Shown here: piece after piece, positions 1 through 10,096 of the stretch
How positions within the stretch are numbered: position 1 is the first letter of the stretch
Layout: each line of letters starts with the position of its first letter
Assembly (NCBI GenBank): GCA_028753945.1
Contig: JAPNXP010000008.1
Location: 3,410,001 to 3,474,000 of the forward strand
Length of the DNA stretch: 64,000 nucleotides
Reading direction: 5' to 3'
Origin: Hexactinellida sp. DTS-2022
Taxonomy: Eukaryota; Porifera; Hexactinellida
Position numbers and translations under genes: made by a program
Notes under the pieces: generated by a model
What the model was told of the DNA's origin: nothing
The model's input: only the letters and a program-made list of their open reading frames with translations
Databases searched by the model: none

Positions 1-247
1 CCGGGTAGATCTCTCCAAGGAGGGACCCTCTGCTCTCGCTCGCATCTGCGAGGAACTGTGCGACGGCTGTCTGGCAGACAACACTCAGAATGATGGCTCG
101 GGCTGCGACAACATGACAGTTGTGCTCGTGGTCCCAGAGACCACCAACCAGAACTTGGACTCAGCTCCCAAGAGAAAGAGGAAAATATCTGGTGAAGCTG
201 AGAATTCTAAAAGATTCAAATCTAACAATCTAGCCTCGAGCTCCTAG
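1..247 (+). CDS. PPM1G: PP2C-family protein phosphatase, PPM1G-like, C-terminal end (partial)
   Basis: The reading frame is open from base 2 to the stop at 245-247 and gives about 81 residues; the rest of the gene lies before the window. It contains DGSGCDNMTVVLV, the last metal-binding Asp motif of PP2C enzymes (G-x-DN-M-T), preceded by an ELCDGCLADNTQNDGSG stretch like the ELLDQCLAPDTSGDGTG segment of PPM1G. The tail is short and basic (PKRKRK), a likely nuclear signal, in keeping with PPM1G, a nuclear Mn/Mg-dependent Ser/Thr phosphatase linked to pre-mRNA splicing and histone handling. The PP2C assignment is firm; the PPM1G subfamily call rests on the tail and on this one motif region. Confidence 0.8.
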   Translation, partial: RVDLSKEGPSALARICEELCDGCLADNTQNDGSGCDNMTVVLVVPETTNQNLDSAPKRKRKISGEAENSKRFKSNNLASSS

Positions 248-670
248 TAGCGCTATCAAGCCACACTTATCAGTTTAGGCACTCTAGCTCTCTATTCTTT
301 CATACATTTCTTGCCTAATTTTTAACGAATCCATTCAATGCATTGCATATGATCCACTTGTAACAAATTTATACTAATGAATCGGACTAGTCACATTGAT
401 AAATTGCCTCTATTTTAGAGTTGAATAAATTCAGTTCTAATTAAGGTGCCAGGATAGGCCAGGATTTCTCAGATTCATTAAATAATTATACAATTTATCC
501 CCCATCCCGTTTTTATTTGTATTTCTGAATAATACGTATAACTTCAACCAAGAATCCAGTAATACTCCATAGCAAATTTCTACGCAAAATATCAAATACT
601 TTTCAATTGAGCAAACTTTTTGGTGGCACCCTAAGATTCGAATGTGGAATGAGTATAACAATTTGTGTAG
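248..670. other. Non-coding gap, intron-like at its right end
   Basis: AT-rich sequence with stops in all frames. The right end has a splice acceptor (ATTTGTGTAG, ending at 670) directly before the MCCC2 exon. No further MCCC2 exon is visible between the PPM1G stop and this acceptor. Confidence 0.6.
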
Positions 671-1011
671 GCATGTGTGGCCGTGCCTACTCCCCTCGCT
701 TCCTGTTCATGTGGCCCAACGCGCGGATCTCCGTCATGGGCGGGGAGCAAGCTGCCGGCGTGCTAGCGCAGATAAAGGCCGCAGGCGCTCGCAAGCAGGG
801 CAAAGAGTGGAGCTCTGAGCAGGAATCAGCCTTCAAGGCGCCCATAATACAGGCTTTCGAAGAGCAGAGCTCCGCTTACTACAGCAGTGCTAGGCTGTGG
901 GACGACGGAGTTATCGACCCAGCAGACACACGGCGCGTGCTGGGGCTCAGTCTCAGCGCTTCCCTGAATGCTCCCATTGAGGATACACGGTTTGGTGTAT
1001 TCAGAATGTGA
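671..1011 (+). CDS. MCCC2: Methylcrotonoyl-CoA carboxylase beta chain, terminal exon only
   Basis: An exon of 341 nt encodes [20 protein letters not shown] then [16 protein letters not shown] and ends [13 protein letters not shown]. This matches the C-terminal end of MCCC2, the carboxyltransferase (beta) subunit of mitochondrial 3-methylcrotonyl-CoA carboxylase in leucine breakdown. The exon opens at an AG acceptor (669-670) in phase 1, so the conserved NYG-MCGR join is split across a glycine codon. The upstream exons are missing: the PPM1G end lies only 423 bp upstream on the same strand. Either PPM1G sits inside an MCCC2 intron, or this is an orphan duplicated exon. The coding sequence is undamaged, which favours a live exon. 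Family assignment is very sure; gene completeness is unknown. Confidence 0.85.
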
Positions 1012-1438
1012 AGTGATACGAATTAGCCTTTCTATTTCCGATCCACTCTTGCGATTAGAGCTATATTGTTACAAATTTACAATAGTGATCAGTTGTACGC
1101 GCGGTAAATCGCTACTATTTAGAGTTTAGACAATTAATTTCGATTAACATATTTATTAGCACAAGACTCTCCACTCCCATCCCTTCAGTTCTGATTACAG
1201 ATGTGCACCTGGGGTCACGATTTTTTATTACATCTTTTTTGGACACATTTTTACACCTGTTTAATGTTAGAAAAGGGACAATAAATAGTACGCGAATATT
1301 CAATTTATATGCATCCGATAGAGAATTTAATTCTACACCTTTTCACAGTGCACGAATTTTAAAATTGGGCTTAGTTTGTGCCACAATTGAGTTGCAAATT
1401 TCCTTTGTTTACTAACACTTCAAGTTCAATTGAAAGTG
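1012..1438. repeat. Dispersed repeat copy, reverse-complemented again at 10390-10762
   Basis: From about 1035 (TCCGATCCACTCTTGCGATT) to the edge of the inverted duplication, this sequence is nearly identical in reverse complement to 10390-10762. The minus strand reads NRDPRCTSVIRTEG, echoed by NREPKCRSVIYETP in another copy near 29340-29610, so the repeat may derive from a coding transposon. The first ~30 bp also recur at 12585-12615. I could not assign a class. Confidence 0.6.
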
Positions 1439-2101
1439 TTAAATCTAATTATATTGTTTTAACTTGCGATAATTATATTGATTCAGCTTGTGAGATCGGG
1501 TAGGCTTCTATTCTCAAATTGAAAATATCTAATAATTCGCTCTGTGTTTAACTTATAGAGACGGTTCCAATTAGATTATTGGGGTTATCGAGTGTGCTGA
1601 ATTCAAATATGATAGTGAAATTCAATTTAGATTAATAATTTTTGCAAATAATTAAATTAATTTATTTTGCTGTACATAATAATGGTGTTAAATTATTAAT
1701 AAATTAATTAAATATTTCTACTAGTAATTAGCTAAATTTTATTAATCTCAGAAATGATATAAGATAGAAACAAACTTTCAATTGATCAATTGGTCCTTAT
1801 GCCACGTACCACCTATACAATTGGGTCTTGACACCTTGAGGTGATGATGACATCGTCAAAAATGTGTTTTACAACTTTGTGAATTATATATTTCGGATGG
1901 GTTGGTTGGTGTTGGGTGAACACCCAACACGCACATAAAAATGGTAACTCATCACCTATTATATTCTACTGAAACTTGAATATCTCTGAAATGAAGTGAG
2001 CTAAAACGAAACTTCCAACTCACTAAAGGTCGTTGCCTTCTGAAACACCTTTCCGAATTAATTTAACACCTTCATAGTGATGATGACATGGCGGAAAAAA
2101 A

Positions 2102-2230
2102 ATCCAAAATTGCAGCTGTGCCGACAGCATTTTCCTTTGGAGGCACTATCAATTACCCAACCGTAGCCACCAAAGGATAGTGCCTACAAAGGAAAATGCG
2201 CCGGCACAGCTGCAATTTTTGATTTTTTAG
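2102..2230. repeat. Hairpin-forming repeat, left copy
   Basis: Two arms starting TTGCAGCTGTGCCG and ending CGGCACAGCTGCAA enclose TTTTCCTTTGGAGGCACTAT and its reverse complement, giving a stem of about 55 bp around a short loop. The equivalent right-arm copy is at about 18755-18885, and a diverged third copy with the same flanks lies at 23740-23865. It looks like a foldback or MITE-type element. Confidence 0.65.
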
Positions 2231-2597
2231 ATTGTATTTATAGTCAATCTATAGTGCAGTGGTAGCGCCAGATCGCTAACCTGAGACAACACCAAATTTA
2301 TAAAAGCCCCAAAATAAGACTATTTTTGATGATATACGTATATTTATACACGTATAATTCATTATAATGAACACCTTATGCGCTTGTTATTGATTGGTAT
2401 TAGTGTGCTATATTGTACTAAATTAATATATAATATTAAATCAGGTTAAATTGAGGCAATCTAACGATAATAATTTTACACCTCACATAATATCGGTGAA
2501 GTCTCTAAATCGCAGCTGTACTTAGGCCCCTTATACACGAATAGCCGCCCTTCCCTCCACTGGTGTCATGACTAGATTTGTTAATGTAGCTCACTAT

Positions 2598-2603
2598 TTT
2601 ATT
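2598..2603 (-). promoter_or_regulatory. Poly(A) signal of left HMGL/EF-hand gene
   Basis: AATAAA on the minus strand about 150 bp after the stop codon; the same signal is at the matching place in the right copy (18020-18025). Confidence 0.5.
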
Positions 2604-2751
2604 CAGAAATTAACCACAAATGATATTAATTAATAGCATTTAGAAGCAAAATACAAAAAATAAGTTGAAAATATATTGGAATAATCTCAGACACACCATG
2701 CACTGATTGAGCAGTAAAACTTATTCTTGTGTTGAATGAGATGTTAGTTGG

Positions 2752-4464
2752 TTATGCAAGTGGACTTCCAGTTTCATCCATCATAGCTGAGAAAAGCCCT
2801 TGCTTGAAAGTGACAGAGAGCAGTTCGGTGAGATCACTGATCTTGGGGTATTCTTCCATTGCCCATTTTACATAGACCATAAATTCTGACCACTCCACTT
2901 TCCCATCCTTGTCCATGTCCAGAGCTTTTATACTCTTTCTTGCATCTTCACAATCCAAACTGCTGTAGTAGGGTGCTAGGAACTTTTTGAAGAAAGTTTC
3001 AAAATCTAATGAGTCATTTTCTTGATCTGCTTGGCTTGATTCGGAAAGTAGTTCGTCCCAAATAAGACGGAGTTGGGAACTTAGCAGTTTCCATTGCACT
3101 GTATTGATTTCAAACTTGTTAATTACATCTCTCATGTTCTTGTTAAGATGGCCCCCACTCCGGTCAAATAGCAGAGCTAGTCCCACTGGACTCATGTATT
3201 CCTCCTTTCGATTCCCTATCAAATCTTCAACCATCTTCTTTTTCATTGAGGCTATTATCTCAGGTGTGAAGTCTGGATTGTGACCAAATGTCTTCTTCAA
3301 GTGTTGTTGCATCATCTCATTTGTAGATAGCGTGCTGACGCGAATTGGCTTCTCTTCATTGAAGAAGTAAGCTATATCCAAGAATCTGTTTGGTGGCAGA
3401 CCACCCCCCACCCTGTCGAACTCAAAGACGTAGTCTAGAGTTCTTTCCCCGTACACACATTGCCGCGGGTGTGGAGCAAAGCCTGTGGTTAATTTAGTCA
3501 CTTCGATGGCAGCAGTCCTCAAGTAGGTACAGTTGTATTTCTTCAGCACTTTCTTGTTGCCGAGACGGATGAGGTTCATTAGTGTGATAGTTGAGCACGC
3601 GTGTCCGACCGGGGCTCCCTCCTCGCACACACTGGCCCAGATCCCATCTGCTCCCGTCTTGAGGCACTCCAGCTGAACTGTGTCTCCCAGACCCCAGTTA
3701 TGGTGGACATGTACCAACAGATGACCGTCCTTCCATCCGACAGCGTTCATGATCTTACGAACTGCTTGGGTCCAGGACGACATTTCATTGTGCAGAAAGT
3801 TGCCAGTTGGTTCCTCGAACATGAGACCTATGGGGCGCTTCAGCTCGTCTAAGGATCCCAGGAATTTTACCACTTCTAGTACCCGATCCGGACAGATGGT
3901 TATCGCGAAAACAAGATCCCTCAAGTTGATAAATATTTTCGACTTAGAACACATTTCCTGCTTTATCCACTCAATTCTCCTCAGCAACAACTGGCACACC
4001 TCTTTAATGCCGCACTTCCTAACCCAGTCTATGCGCTCGTCTGCCAGGTCCACCTCAATGATGGGATTACGAAGCTTCAAATCTTTCATCTTGCGAAGGT
4101 TAGCTGGAATCGATTCCATATCAATGGCGCCATTTATGATATCCGCTGTGAAATCAACAAACCCGAACATCTTTGACATATCCTCGCCGCTCTCGACTAC
4201 CTGCTTAACGAACACGTCATCGACACGATCGACATCTGAGAAGGCTGCTACTACGATGTATTCATAGCCGCACTTTTTGACTTCTCTAAATATCTTCCAC
4301 TTATCTTCTAGCGTGTGGCCCCTCACTTGGCTGACGGTGCTCTCACGGAGGGAGTTGTCCAACACGAAACAATCCAATTGGCGAAGAACTTCTTGTTCTT
4401 CTTTTTGCTCTTTTGCAACTTTAGTCAGCTGAGTGAGTGTGTTTCTGATTGCACTGCAAGACAT
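2752..4464 (-). CDS. HMGL-like TIM-barrel protein with C-terminal EF-hand, left copy
   Basis: Intronless ORF of 570 residues. Residues ~30-300 resemble the pyruvate-carboxyltransferase/HMG-CoA-lyase-like TIM barrel: LDNSLRES (35-42) matches the D-x-TLR-D/E strand-1 motif, HVHHNWG (252-258) the metal-binding H-x-H-N motif, and GADGIWASVCEEGAPVGHAC (271-290) the GA..D....G.G...G.A motif. Residues 516-527 (DMDKDGKVEWSE) form a canonical EF-hand loop with Asp/Asp/Asp and a final Glu. Known family members cleave or form C-C bonds at acyl-CoA or 2-oxoacid substrates with a divalent metal; the substrate here is unknown, and the EF-hand suggests calcium sensing or binding (inference). No signal or targeting peptide is evident. 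It differs from the right copy (16158-17870) only at residue 536 (Met here, Ile there). A TATA box lies upstream at 4525-4532. Confidence 0.85.
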   Translation of the reverse strand: MSCSAIRNTLTQLTKVAKEQKEEQEVLRQLDCFVLDNSLRESTVSQVRGHTLEDKWKIFREVKKCGYEYIVVAAFSDVDRVDDVFVKQVVESGEDMSKMFGFVDFTADIINGAIDMESIPANLRKMKDLKLRNPIIEVDLADERIDWVRKCGIKEVCQLLLRRIEWIKQEMCSKSKIFINLRDLVFAITICPDRVLEVVKFLGSLDELKRPIGLMFEEPTGNFLHNEMSSWTQAVRKIMNAVGWKDGHLLVHVHHNWGLGDTVQLECLKTGADGIWASVCEEGAPVGHACSTITLMNLIRLGNKKVLKKYNCTYLRTAAIEVTKLTTGFAPHPRQCVYGERTLDYVFEFDRVGGGLPPNRFLDIAYFFNEEKPIRVSTLSTNEMMQQHLKKTFGHNPDFTPEIIASMKKKMVEDLIGNRKEEYMSPVGLALLFDRSGGHLNKNMRDVINKFEINTVQWKLLSSQLRLIWDELLSESSQADQENDSLDFETFFKKFLAPYYSSLDCEDARKSIKALDMDKDGKVEWSEFMVYVKWAMEEYPKISDLTELLSVTFKQGLFSAMMDETGSPLA

Positions 4465-4524
4465 CTTGTTGTGAGTATTGTTATTGAGATTTGATTCAGT
4501 TTGTATTTACTCATTACCTTGCTC

Positions 4525-4532
4525 CTTATATA
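4525..4532 (-). promoter_or_regulatory. TATA box of left HMGL/EF-hand gene
   Basis: TATATAAG on the minus strand, 61 bp before the start codon and conserved in the right copy. The spacing leaves a 5' leader of about 30-35 nt. Confidence 0.6.
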
Positions 4533-5276
4533 CTCGCACAGTTCTCAAAAGTGCTTAATTTTAAATTTTTACATAAAGTCCAACGTAGTGATGCACAATG
4601 GTCGATGTATTCTGAATTTCTGATAGTGTCCATAATTTTATATACTCAATGCAATATGCCTAGTATTGCCTACATCCAAAGTGCAGGCTTGTAAAAAGTT
4701 CAGGTCATGACCTAGAACTGACCTGAGGCAATTTTTGTTAAAGACCTGAACTGACCTGACCTGAGTTAAAAATTAGGGGCCTTTGGAGTTTGGACATGGT
4801 GTTCCGTCATTTAGATGAATTTCTATTACACATTTGGGTGAAATTATGTTAATTTATTGGATTCAAAACAGAACTAACTAGTATGTTTAATACACCTTGA
4901 ATACCTAGATATCCTGAACGACCTGAAAATGACCCGAAATAACCCCCCAGATTATTTTTTTAGTTAAATACACTCATAAGTAATTTTAAACGCTAATTTC
5001 TTTATAAGGAGCCACAATTCAAACTTGAGGCTGAAACTTCTTAATTATTTTGTCAATTTCAGTCAATTTCCGTTTCGAAGGGGGGTCCAGGCGAATTTTG
5101 TGGCATGGGTATGAGGCTGCTACTATTGCAAGCACGATAGATGTTTGCGTTGCATTTAAGCTCAAGAAGTTGAGCCAGTCAACACTTATAAATGAGTTTT
5201 TTTTCTCAACTATTAGTACTTACATATTAGTATCAATATGTGATATTAGTTACTACATTAATATAGTATATTAGGG
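4533..5276. other. Left-arm flank of the HMGL/EF-hand gene
   Basis: Upstream flank shared with 15340-16089, including short repeats of GACCTGA at 4700-4770. The match to the right arm stops near 5095, where the left arm has lost about 1.55 kb relative to the right. A short ORF at 4491-4694 is conserved only because the DNA is duplicated; nothing supports it as a gene. Confidence 0.5.
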
Positions 5277-5353
5277 CTGTATAAGGGCACCCTCCGAAAT
5301 ATAGCACAAAATTATTCTCCCGATGATCTCGGATCTCAGAGGTTTACCTGTAT
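5277..5353. repeat. Short MITE with CAGGTAAACCTC-type ends
   Basis: The ends CTGTATAAGGGCACCCTCCG and AGAGGTTTACCTGTAT are imperfect inverted repeats, about 77 bp in total. The same unit is at 8520-8600 and, reversed, at about 13718-13796. Related ends bound the element at 21460-21643. Confidence 0.5.
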
Positions 5354-5789
5354 AACTTTTTCACAAATATCCCAGGGTACATTGAGCACCTTTTATCATT
5401 GATTCCGAGATATAATTTAAAATGCAATTAACTAAATTTTAGTATTCAGCACGACAAGATTTGCGAAACCATCCTTTGGTTTGCTTTCGCTATTTTCTTC
5501 TACGGCAAAAGATTATACCACGTCTAGTAAGTCATGATATATTATTATTTATTAATCATTTAGCATTAATAATTTATGCTTATATTTCTTATTTTTAATT
5601 AGTATGCTTTCAACATAATGAAATACTACTATTAAAGTCATGCAATTATTACTAAGTAAGCTATTTTATGTCCAACTTATCATCTGAAGAATTAGATAGA
5701 TCTTTCCTGACTGAGTAAACCTTATCTTATTCAAGACAACTATACGATAATTAGTGACCTAAGTATTGGAATGGTTTAAAGATTACACA

Positions 5790-7869
5790 GTGGAATCTTC
5801 AATGCCTCTGACCTTCTCATAACAACCAACATAAACTAGACCAACTACGAATGACGATTCAGGATAAGCCCAACGAAACTGATGTTCTTGGGATTACAGA
5901 AACTTGGTTCAGTTCAAAATATCAAACTGCTGAAATACAGATACTTAGCTATAGCTGCGAAAGAAAGGATAGAGAGGTGGTATTGTTACATACAGTACGT
6001 ATATCAAAAATAATATTCCATATAAAAGGCGTAGTGATCTTGAACGCAATAATGAAATTGAAACTTTGGTTGACATCTCTTTTTCAAATGCTCCAAAGAT
6101 TTTGATCTATACAGCTATCGTCCTCCCAAGGCAAGTCCCAACTACGGATTAAACCTATGGAAGTCACTCTTTCTACAACAGGTTGTACTTGCTTATTTGG
6201 AGTCTAAACAAATAATTATCACCCGAAATTTCAATATTGATCTACTTCACCCTAACTCTGATGAGTCTGAATGGGCTGATGATATGGAATCCTATCAACT
6301 AACTCAAGAGTAACAGATAATTCACAGAAGCTGGTCGATCACATATACGTAAACAATACCAACAAATTACTGTCAGTCAAGTACCTTGTCTCGCACTTAG
6401 TGATCATTATCCCACCTGTCTGTCCTATAGTAATCCTGTAAAGTCCAAGCATTTCCATCAAACAATTGATATAGATCATACAAACACTTTGTCTTAGAGC
6501 AATTCCTTGATGGTTTAAGATCTGTAAACTAATTGGGATCAGCTAGATATATATCTAGACCCTAACAATGCTCTTATGTCTTGCTATAGATTATTCAGAG
6601 GAGTCTGTTATAAACATGCTCCATTAATCAAAAGAAGAGTAAAAAGAGATAAATAATTGGTTAACAGATGAATTGTTACAAGCCATTTCTACGAGAGATC
6701 AATATAAACCACTCATCATCATAGTAACTACAAGATTTGGCGAAATAAATGTGTTGCTATTAATCGAAAAATTAAAAGAAAATTCTTCATTAAAGTTTTA
6801 AAAGATTCGAGAAAGGATGCAAATAAATTTTGGCATCATCTATTTAGCTCCTAAAAGTTATGTCAATCAACCTTCTGTCCTAAATGTAGACTCTAGAATT
6901 ATTTCAGATCCAAAAGAAATTGCTAATAGCTTCAATGATTATTTTTCATCTATTGTTGATATATTAATTCCCTCTCATCTTCGAACTCAAATCCTAATGT
7001 CAATCTACTCAGACAACATATATCTAACAAATTTGACTCAAACTCCCAGCACTCAATACCTTTGATAACTAATGAAGATGTTCTCAAACAACTTAGTTCT
7101 CTCCCTATGAATGTTGCAACTGGGCTTGATGGGGCCAGCACCAAATTGCTTCGGCTTCCGCGCCCATTATATCTCAAGGGTTAACCAATATCATCCATCT
7201 AGTCTATCTACTGGTGTTTTCCCAAATACCTGGAAGAAAGCTCGAGTCTGTGCGATCCTTAAAACTGGCAGTGATAAATATGTCAACAATTATCGACCGA
7301 TTTCTATACTTTCCAACCTAAGTAAGATAATTGAAAGACGTGTACATGATTCAAATGTATGAATATATGTCAAAACATAAATTACTATCTGATGCAAAAT
7401 ATGGCTTCAGGAAATCTCATTCCTGCCTAACAGCTCTAACTAAGCTCAACAATCTATGGACTAGAAACATGGAGAATGGAATGTTGAATGGGTGCTGTTT
7501 GTGGACTTTAGAAAAGCGTTCGACCTAGTTAACCATAACTTACTTCTTAATAAATTAAGACTTTATCAATTTGACAAGCAGTGTTTGGACTGGACTCCTA
7601 TCTTACTGGGAGATATCAAGTAGTTCCATTTAAATCAAAACTATCCGATGAAAAATAGTTTTAACGCTGGAGTACCACAAGACTCTATACTTGGACCGTT
7701 ATTATTCCTTATATTCATGAATGATTTCCCACTTACCGTGACAAATTCTCACACAACTCTTTATGCTGATGACGCAACCTTGACAACAAGTGGTAAAAGA
7801 ATTGATGATATAGAGATTAGCTTAAGCGATGATTTTCACCATGGCCTACTATATTATACGGCTAGCTAA
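5790..7869 (+). mobile_element. CR1/Jockey-like non-LTR retrotransposon remnant (endonuclease and reverse transcriptase)
   Basis: Broken reading frames give, in order, endonuclease pieces (DVLGITETWF at ~5885; ITRNFNIDLL at ~6215; a DHIYVNNTNKLL stretch at ~6340) and reverse-transcriptase pieces (NNYRPISILSNLSKIIE at ~7285; VDFRKAFDLVNH across a frameshift at ~7500; GVPQDSILGPLLFLIFMNDF at ~7665; YADD at ~7760). Stops and frameshifts separate the pieces, so it is dead. The order endonuclease-RT and the motif styles fit the CR1/Jockey/L2 group of non-LTR elements. The 5' part is duplicated in the right arm at 12616-13230, where the RT half is missing. Confidence 0.8.
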
Positions 7870-9010
7870 GTCAAGTATTTGCTCATTTCATTTCCAGGCC
7901 AGTGTTTACTTTATAATTGCTCGTAAATATAATCACCTACAGGCTACAGTCATGGAATAAACTAAACTTAGGTTTTCAAATACGCTAGAAACATCTAAAA
8001 TACTTTTGACAATGATTTCTCATCGGATTTAACCACAATGGCGTAATCAAATATACATACCCATATATGGAAATTATTACTTAAAATAATCAAATTTGTA
8101 GAAATTTAGGAAACTAGAGGAGTCAATGTGAATTAAGGGAATCCACAATTTTCTTAATTTTATCTATATAAATCTTAGGTCCATATACACAGTAGACATG
8201 GAATCTCTATGCCGAAATCTGCTCCTCTGTGAATCGGATATATTTATATTCAGCAAGAGCGTTATGTCTCTCTCCATTTATATTGAACACCTTATAAGGA
8301 GGCGATAGTGGCACTTGAAATGTTCAAAAGTTCCGCGAAGTTTGTGACATGGAAAGAGGCTGCTACTATTGCAAGCACGATAGATGTTTGCGTTGCATTT
8401 AAGCTCAAGAAGTTGAGCCAGTCAACACTTATAAATGAGGTTTTTTTTCTCAACTATTAGTACTTACATATTAGTATCAATATGTGATATTAGTTACTAC
8501 ATTAATATAGTATATTAGGGCTGTATAAGGGCACCCTCCGAAATATAGCACAAAATTATTCTCCCGATGATCTCGGATCTCGGGAGGTTTACCTGTATAA
8601 CTTTTTCACAAATATCCCAGGGTACATTGAGCACCTTTTATCATTGATTCCGAGATATAATTTAAAATGCAACTAACTAAATTTTAGTATTCAGCACGAC
8701 AAGATTTGCGAAACCATCCTTTGGTTTGCTTTCGCTATTTTCTTCTACGGCAAAAGATTATACCACGTCTAGTAAATTATGATATATTATTAGTCATTTA
8801 GCATAAATATTTTATGCTTATATTTCTTATTTTAATTAGTATGCTTTCAACATAATGAAATACTACTATTAAAGTCATGCAATTATTTACTAAGTAAGCT
8901 ATTTTATGTCCAACTTATCATCTGAAGAATTAGATAGATCTTTCCTGACTGAGTAAACCTTATCTTCTTCAATTCTACTATACGATAATTAGTGACCTAA
9001 GTATAGGAAT
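7870..9010. repeat. Second copy of retrotransposon 5' region
   Basis: About 8130-9003 repeats in direct orientation the segment at 5105-5765 and extends further left, where it matches the right-arm segment 13320-14170 in reverse complement. It therefore holds a junction that the left arm lost at 5095. It ends abruptly at about 9003, after which the sequences differ. 7870-8130 shows no recognisable feature. A short (GA)n run lies at 9036-9060. Confidence 0.6.
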
Positions 9011-9524
9011 CTTCTCTATATTGAATTTCAATGGTAGAGAGCGAGAGAGAGAGAGAGAGAGCTTATCGCTACCATTGAGAATTTATTGATATCTCTTTCA
9101 TTTTTTTGTTACTCAAAATGAAGCAGAGAGGCTAGCTTCAAACTGGTTTTAAAAAGTTCAATGGTTATGCCGATTTCTAAATGGCATTTACAAATTCCTT
9201 ATACACGTATATGTATATCTATATTATTAAATATCGATTGTTGTTTGTTTGTGTGTTTGTCCGGATTGTATTAAAGTGATGGGGGAATAGAAACCGCATT
9301 TAGATATGAGATAAAACTAAGTTCCAAATGTATAATAGGTAAACAAGTATGCTGATTTCGAATTTCGCATTTATATATGAATAGTAGTTGTTTTGATTAC
9401 CAAAATAAGTAAACAAATTAATGAAAATTCAAAATTATAACGTCCCTTTCTACCATTTTCCATGACAGAAAGGGTGTTGAGTAAGGCAGCAGAGCGGCCG
9501 TAAACTTGAGGTGCGTAGCACCGA
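9011..9524. repeat. Fragment of the GAGCCC-type interspersed repeat
   Basis: The text around 9240-9480 (TTGTTTGTTTGTGTGTTTGT, then AGGTAAACAAGTATGCTGAT) resembles the sequences next to other copies of this family at 32450-32720, 39110-39545 and 45070-45190. It is interrupted at 9525 by a hAT-type insertion and resumes at 10089 with CGCAAAGCGACCGAGACCGA up to GGGCTCG at ~10120. Confidence 0.5.
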
Positions 9525-9532
9525 TCTGTCGC

Positions 9533-10088
9533 CAGGGGCGGCGCCAGCACAGCCCCATTGGGGGGGCGGACCAATGCACTGGAGGAGCAAACCCAATAGT
9601 TGTAAGCAGGGGCGTCGGAAGCGTAAAATCGGGAGGGGCAATCAGAATTTAGAGGGGGTACAGACAAAAAGCTAATTCTTAGTAGTATAAAATCCAACGT
9701 GATTTTATGTCTTTTTTGATAGTTTCACTTCGGATAAGAGCAGTGGTATCATGACATTTGAACTCATGTGTATCATTGGTGTTGTTATTTCATCTATTTG
9801 GACAGGGGAAGGGGGCACAGGCGAGGGGATGTACAGATGAGGGGGGCACCGAGATTTTTGAGGGGGGCATGTGCCCCCCCCCTTCTGATGCCCCTGGTTG
9901 TAAGCATTCCAAAATTCACAATCAAACCAAAATCGATATTTTTAATGACAAACTAAGTTAAATAATCTGTCCTATAATAGTATACGGTGGGGCATCTCAG
10001 CAAAAACAGCTAATTATGAACTCCCTGTCCAGGGCATTTAGCATTTCCGCATTAGCGAGTTCCCCCCCCCCCCCTCGCGCCGCCACTG
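9533..10088. mobile_element. hAT-type non-autonomous element, outer member of a nested pair
   Basis: Terminal inverted repeats CAGGGGCGGCGCC / GGCGCGCCACTG-type (right end CGCGCCGCCACTG) are flanked by an exact 8-bp duplication TCTGTCGC at 9525-9532 and 10089-10096. The 8-bp target-site duplication is the hallmark of the hAT superfamily. Total 556 bp with no transposase. It carries the element at 9607-9896 inside it. Confidence 0.85.
9607..9896. mobile_element. hAT-type MITE nested in the 9533-10088 element
   Basis: The ends CAGGGGCGTCGGAAG and CTTCTGATGCCCCTG are imperfect inverted repeats flanked by an exact 8-bp duplication GTTGTAAG at 9599-9606 and 9897-9904. Length 290 bp, G-rich interior, no coding capacity. 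Confidence 0.85.
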
Positions 10089-10096
10089 TCTGTCGC

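Larger units (their letters stand above)
1439..6424 (+). repeat. Left arm of large inverted duplication
   Basis: This arm pairs in reverse complement with 12616-20243. Over the gene the pairing is exact, with paired coordinates summing to 20622. Closer to the centre the sum falls to 19070, because about 1.55 kb (about 13990-15545) of the right arm is absent here at about 5095. The outer breakpoint is near 1439/20243. It contains the minus-strand HMGL/EF-hand gene, its flanks and the 5' part of a non-LTR retrotransposon. Boundaries are accurate to tens of bases. Confidence 0.88.

Noticed and set aside
2240-2290. Possible tRNA-like text (GTGGTAGCGCCAGATCGC)
   Set aside because: No GGTTCGAAT-type T-loop and no cloverleaf could be drawn; it lies in duplicated repeat flank.
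3749-4267. 172-codon ORF opposite the HMGL/EF-hand gene (also at 16355-16873)
   Set aside because: Antisense shadow; conserved only because the underlying DNA is duplicated.
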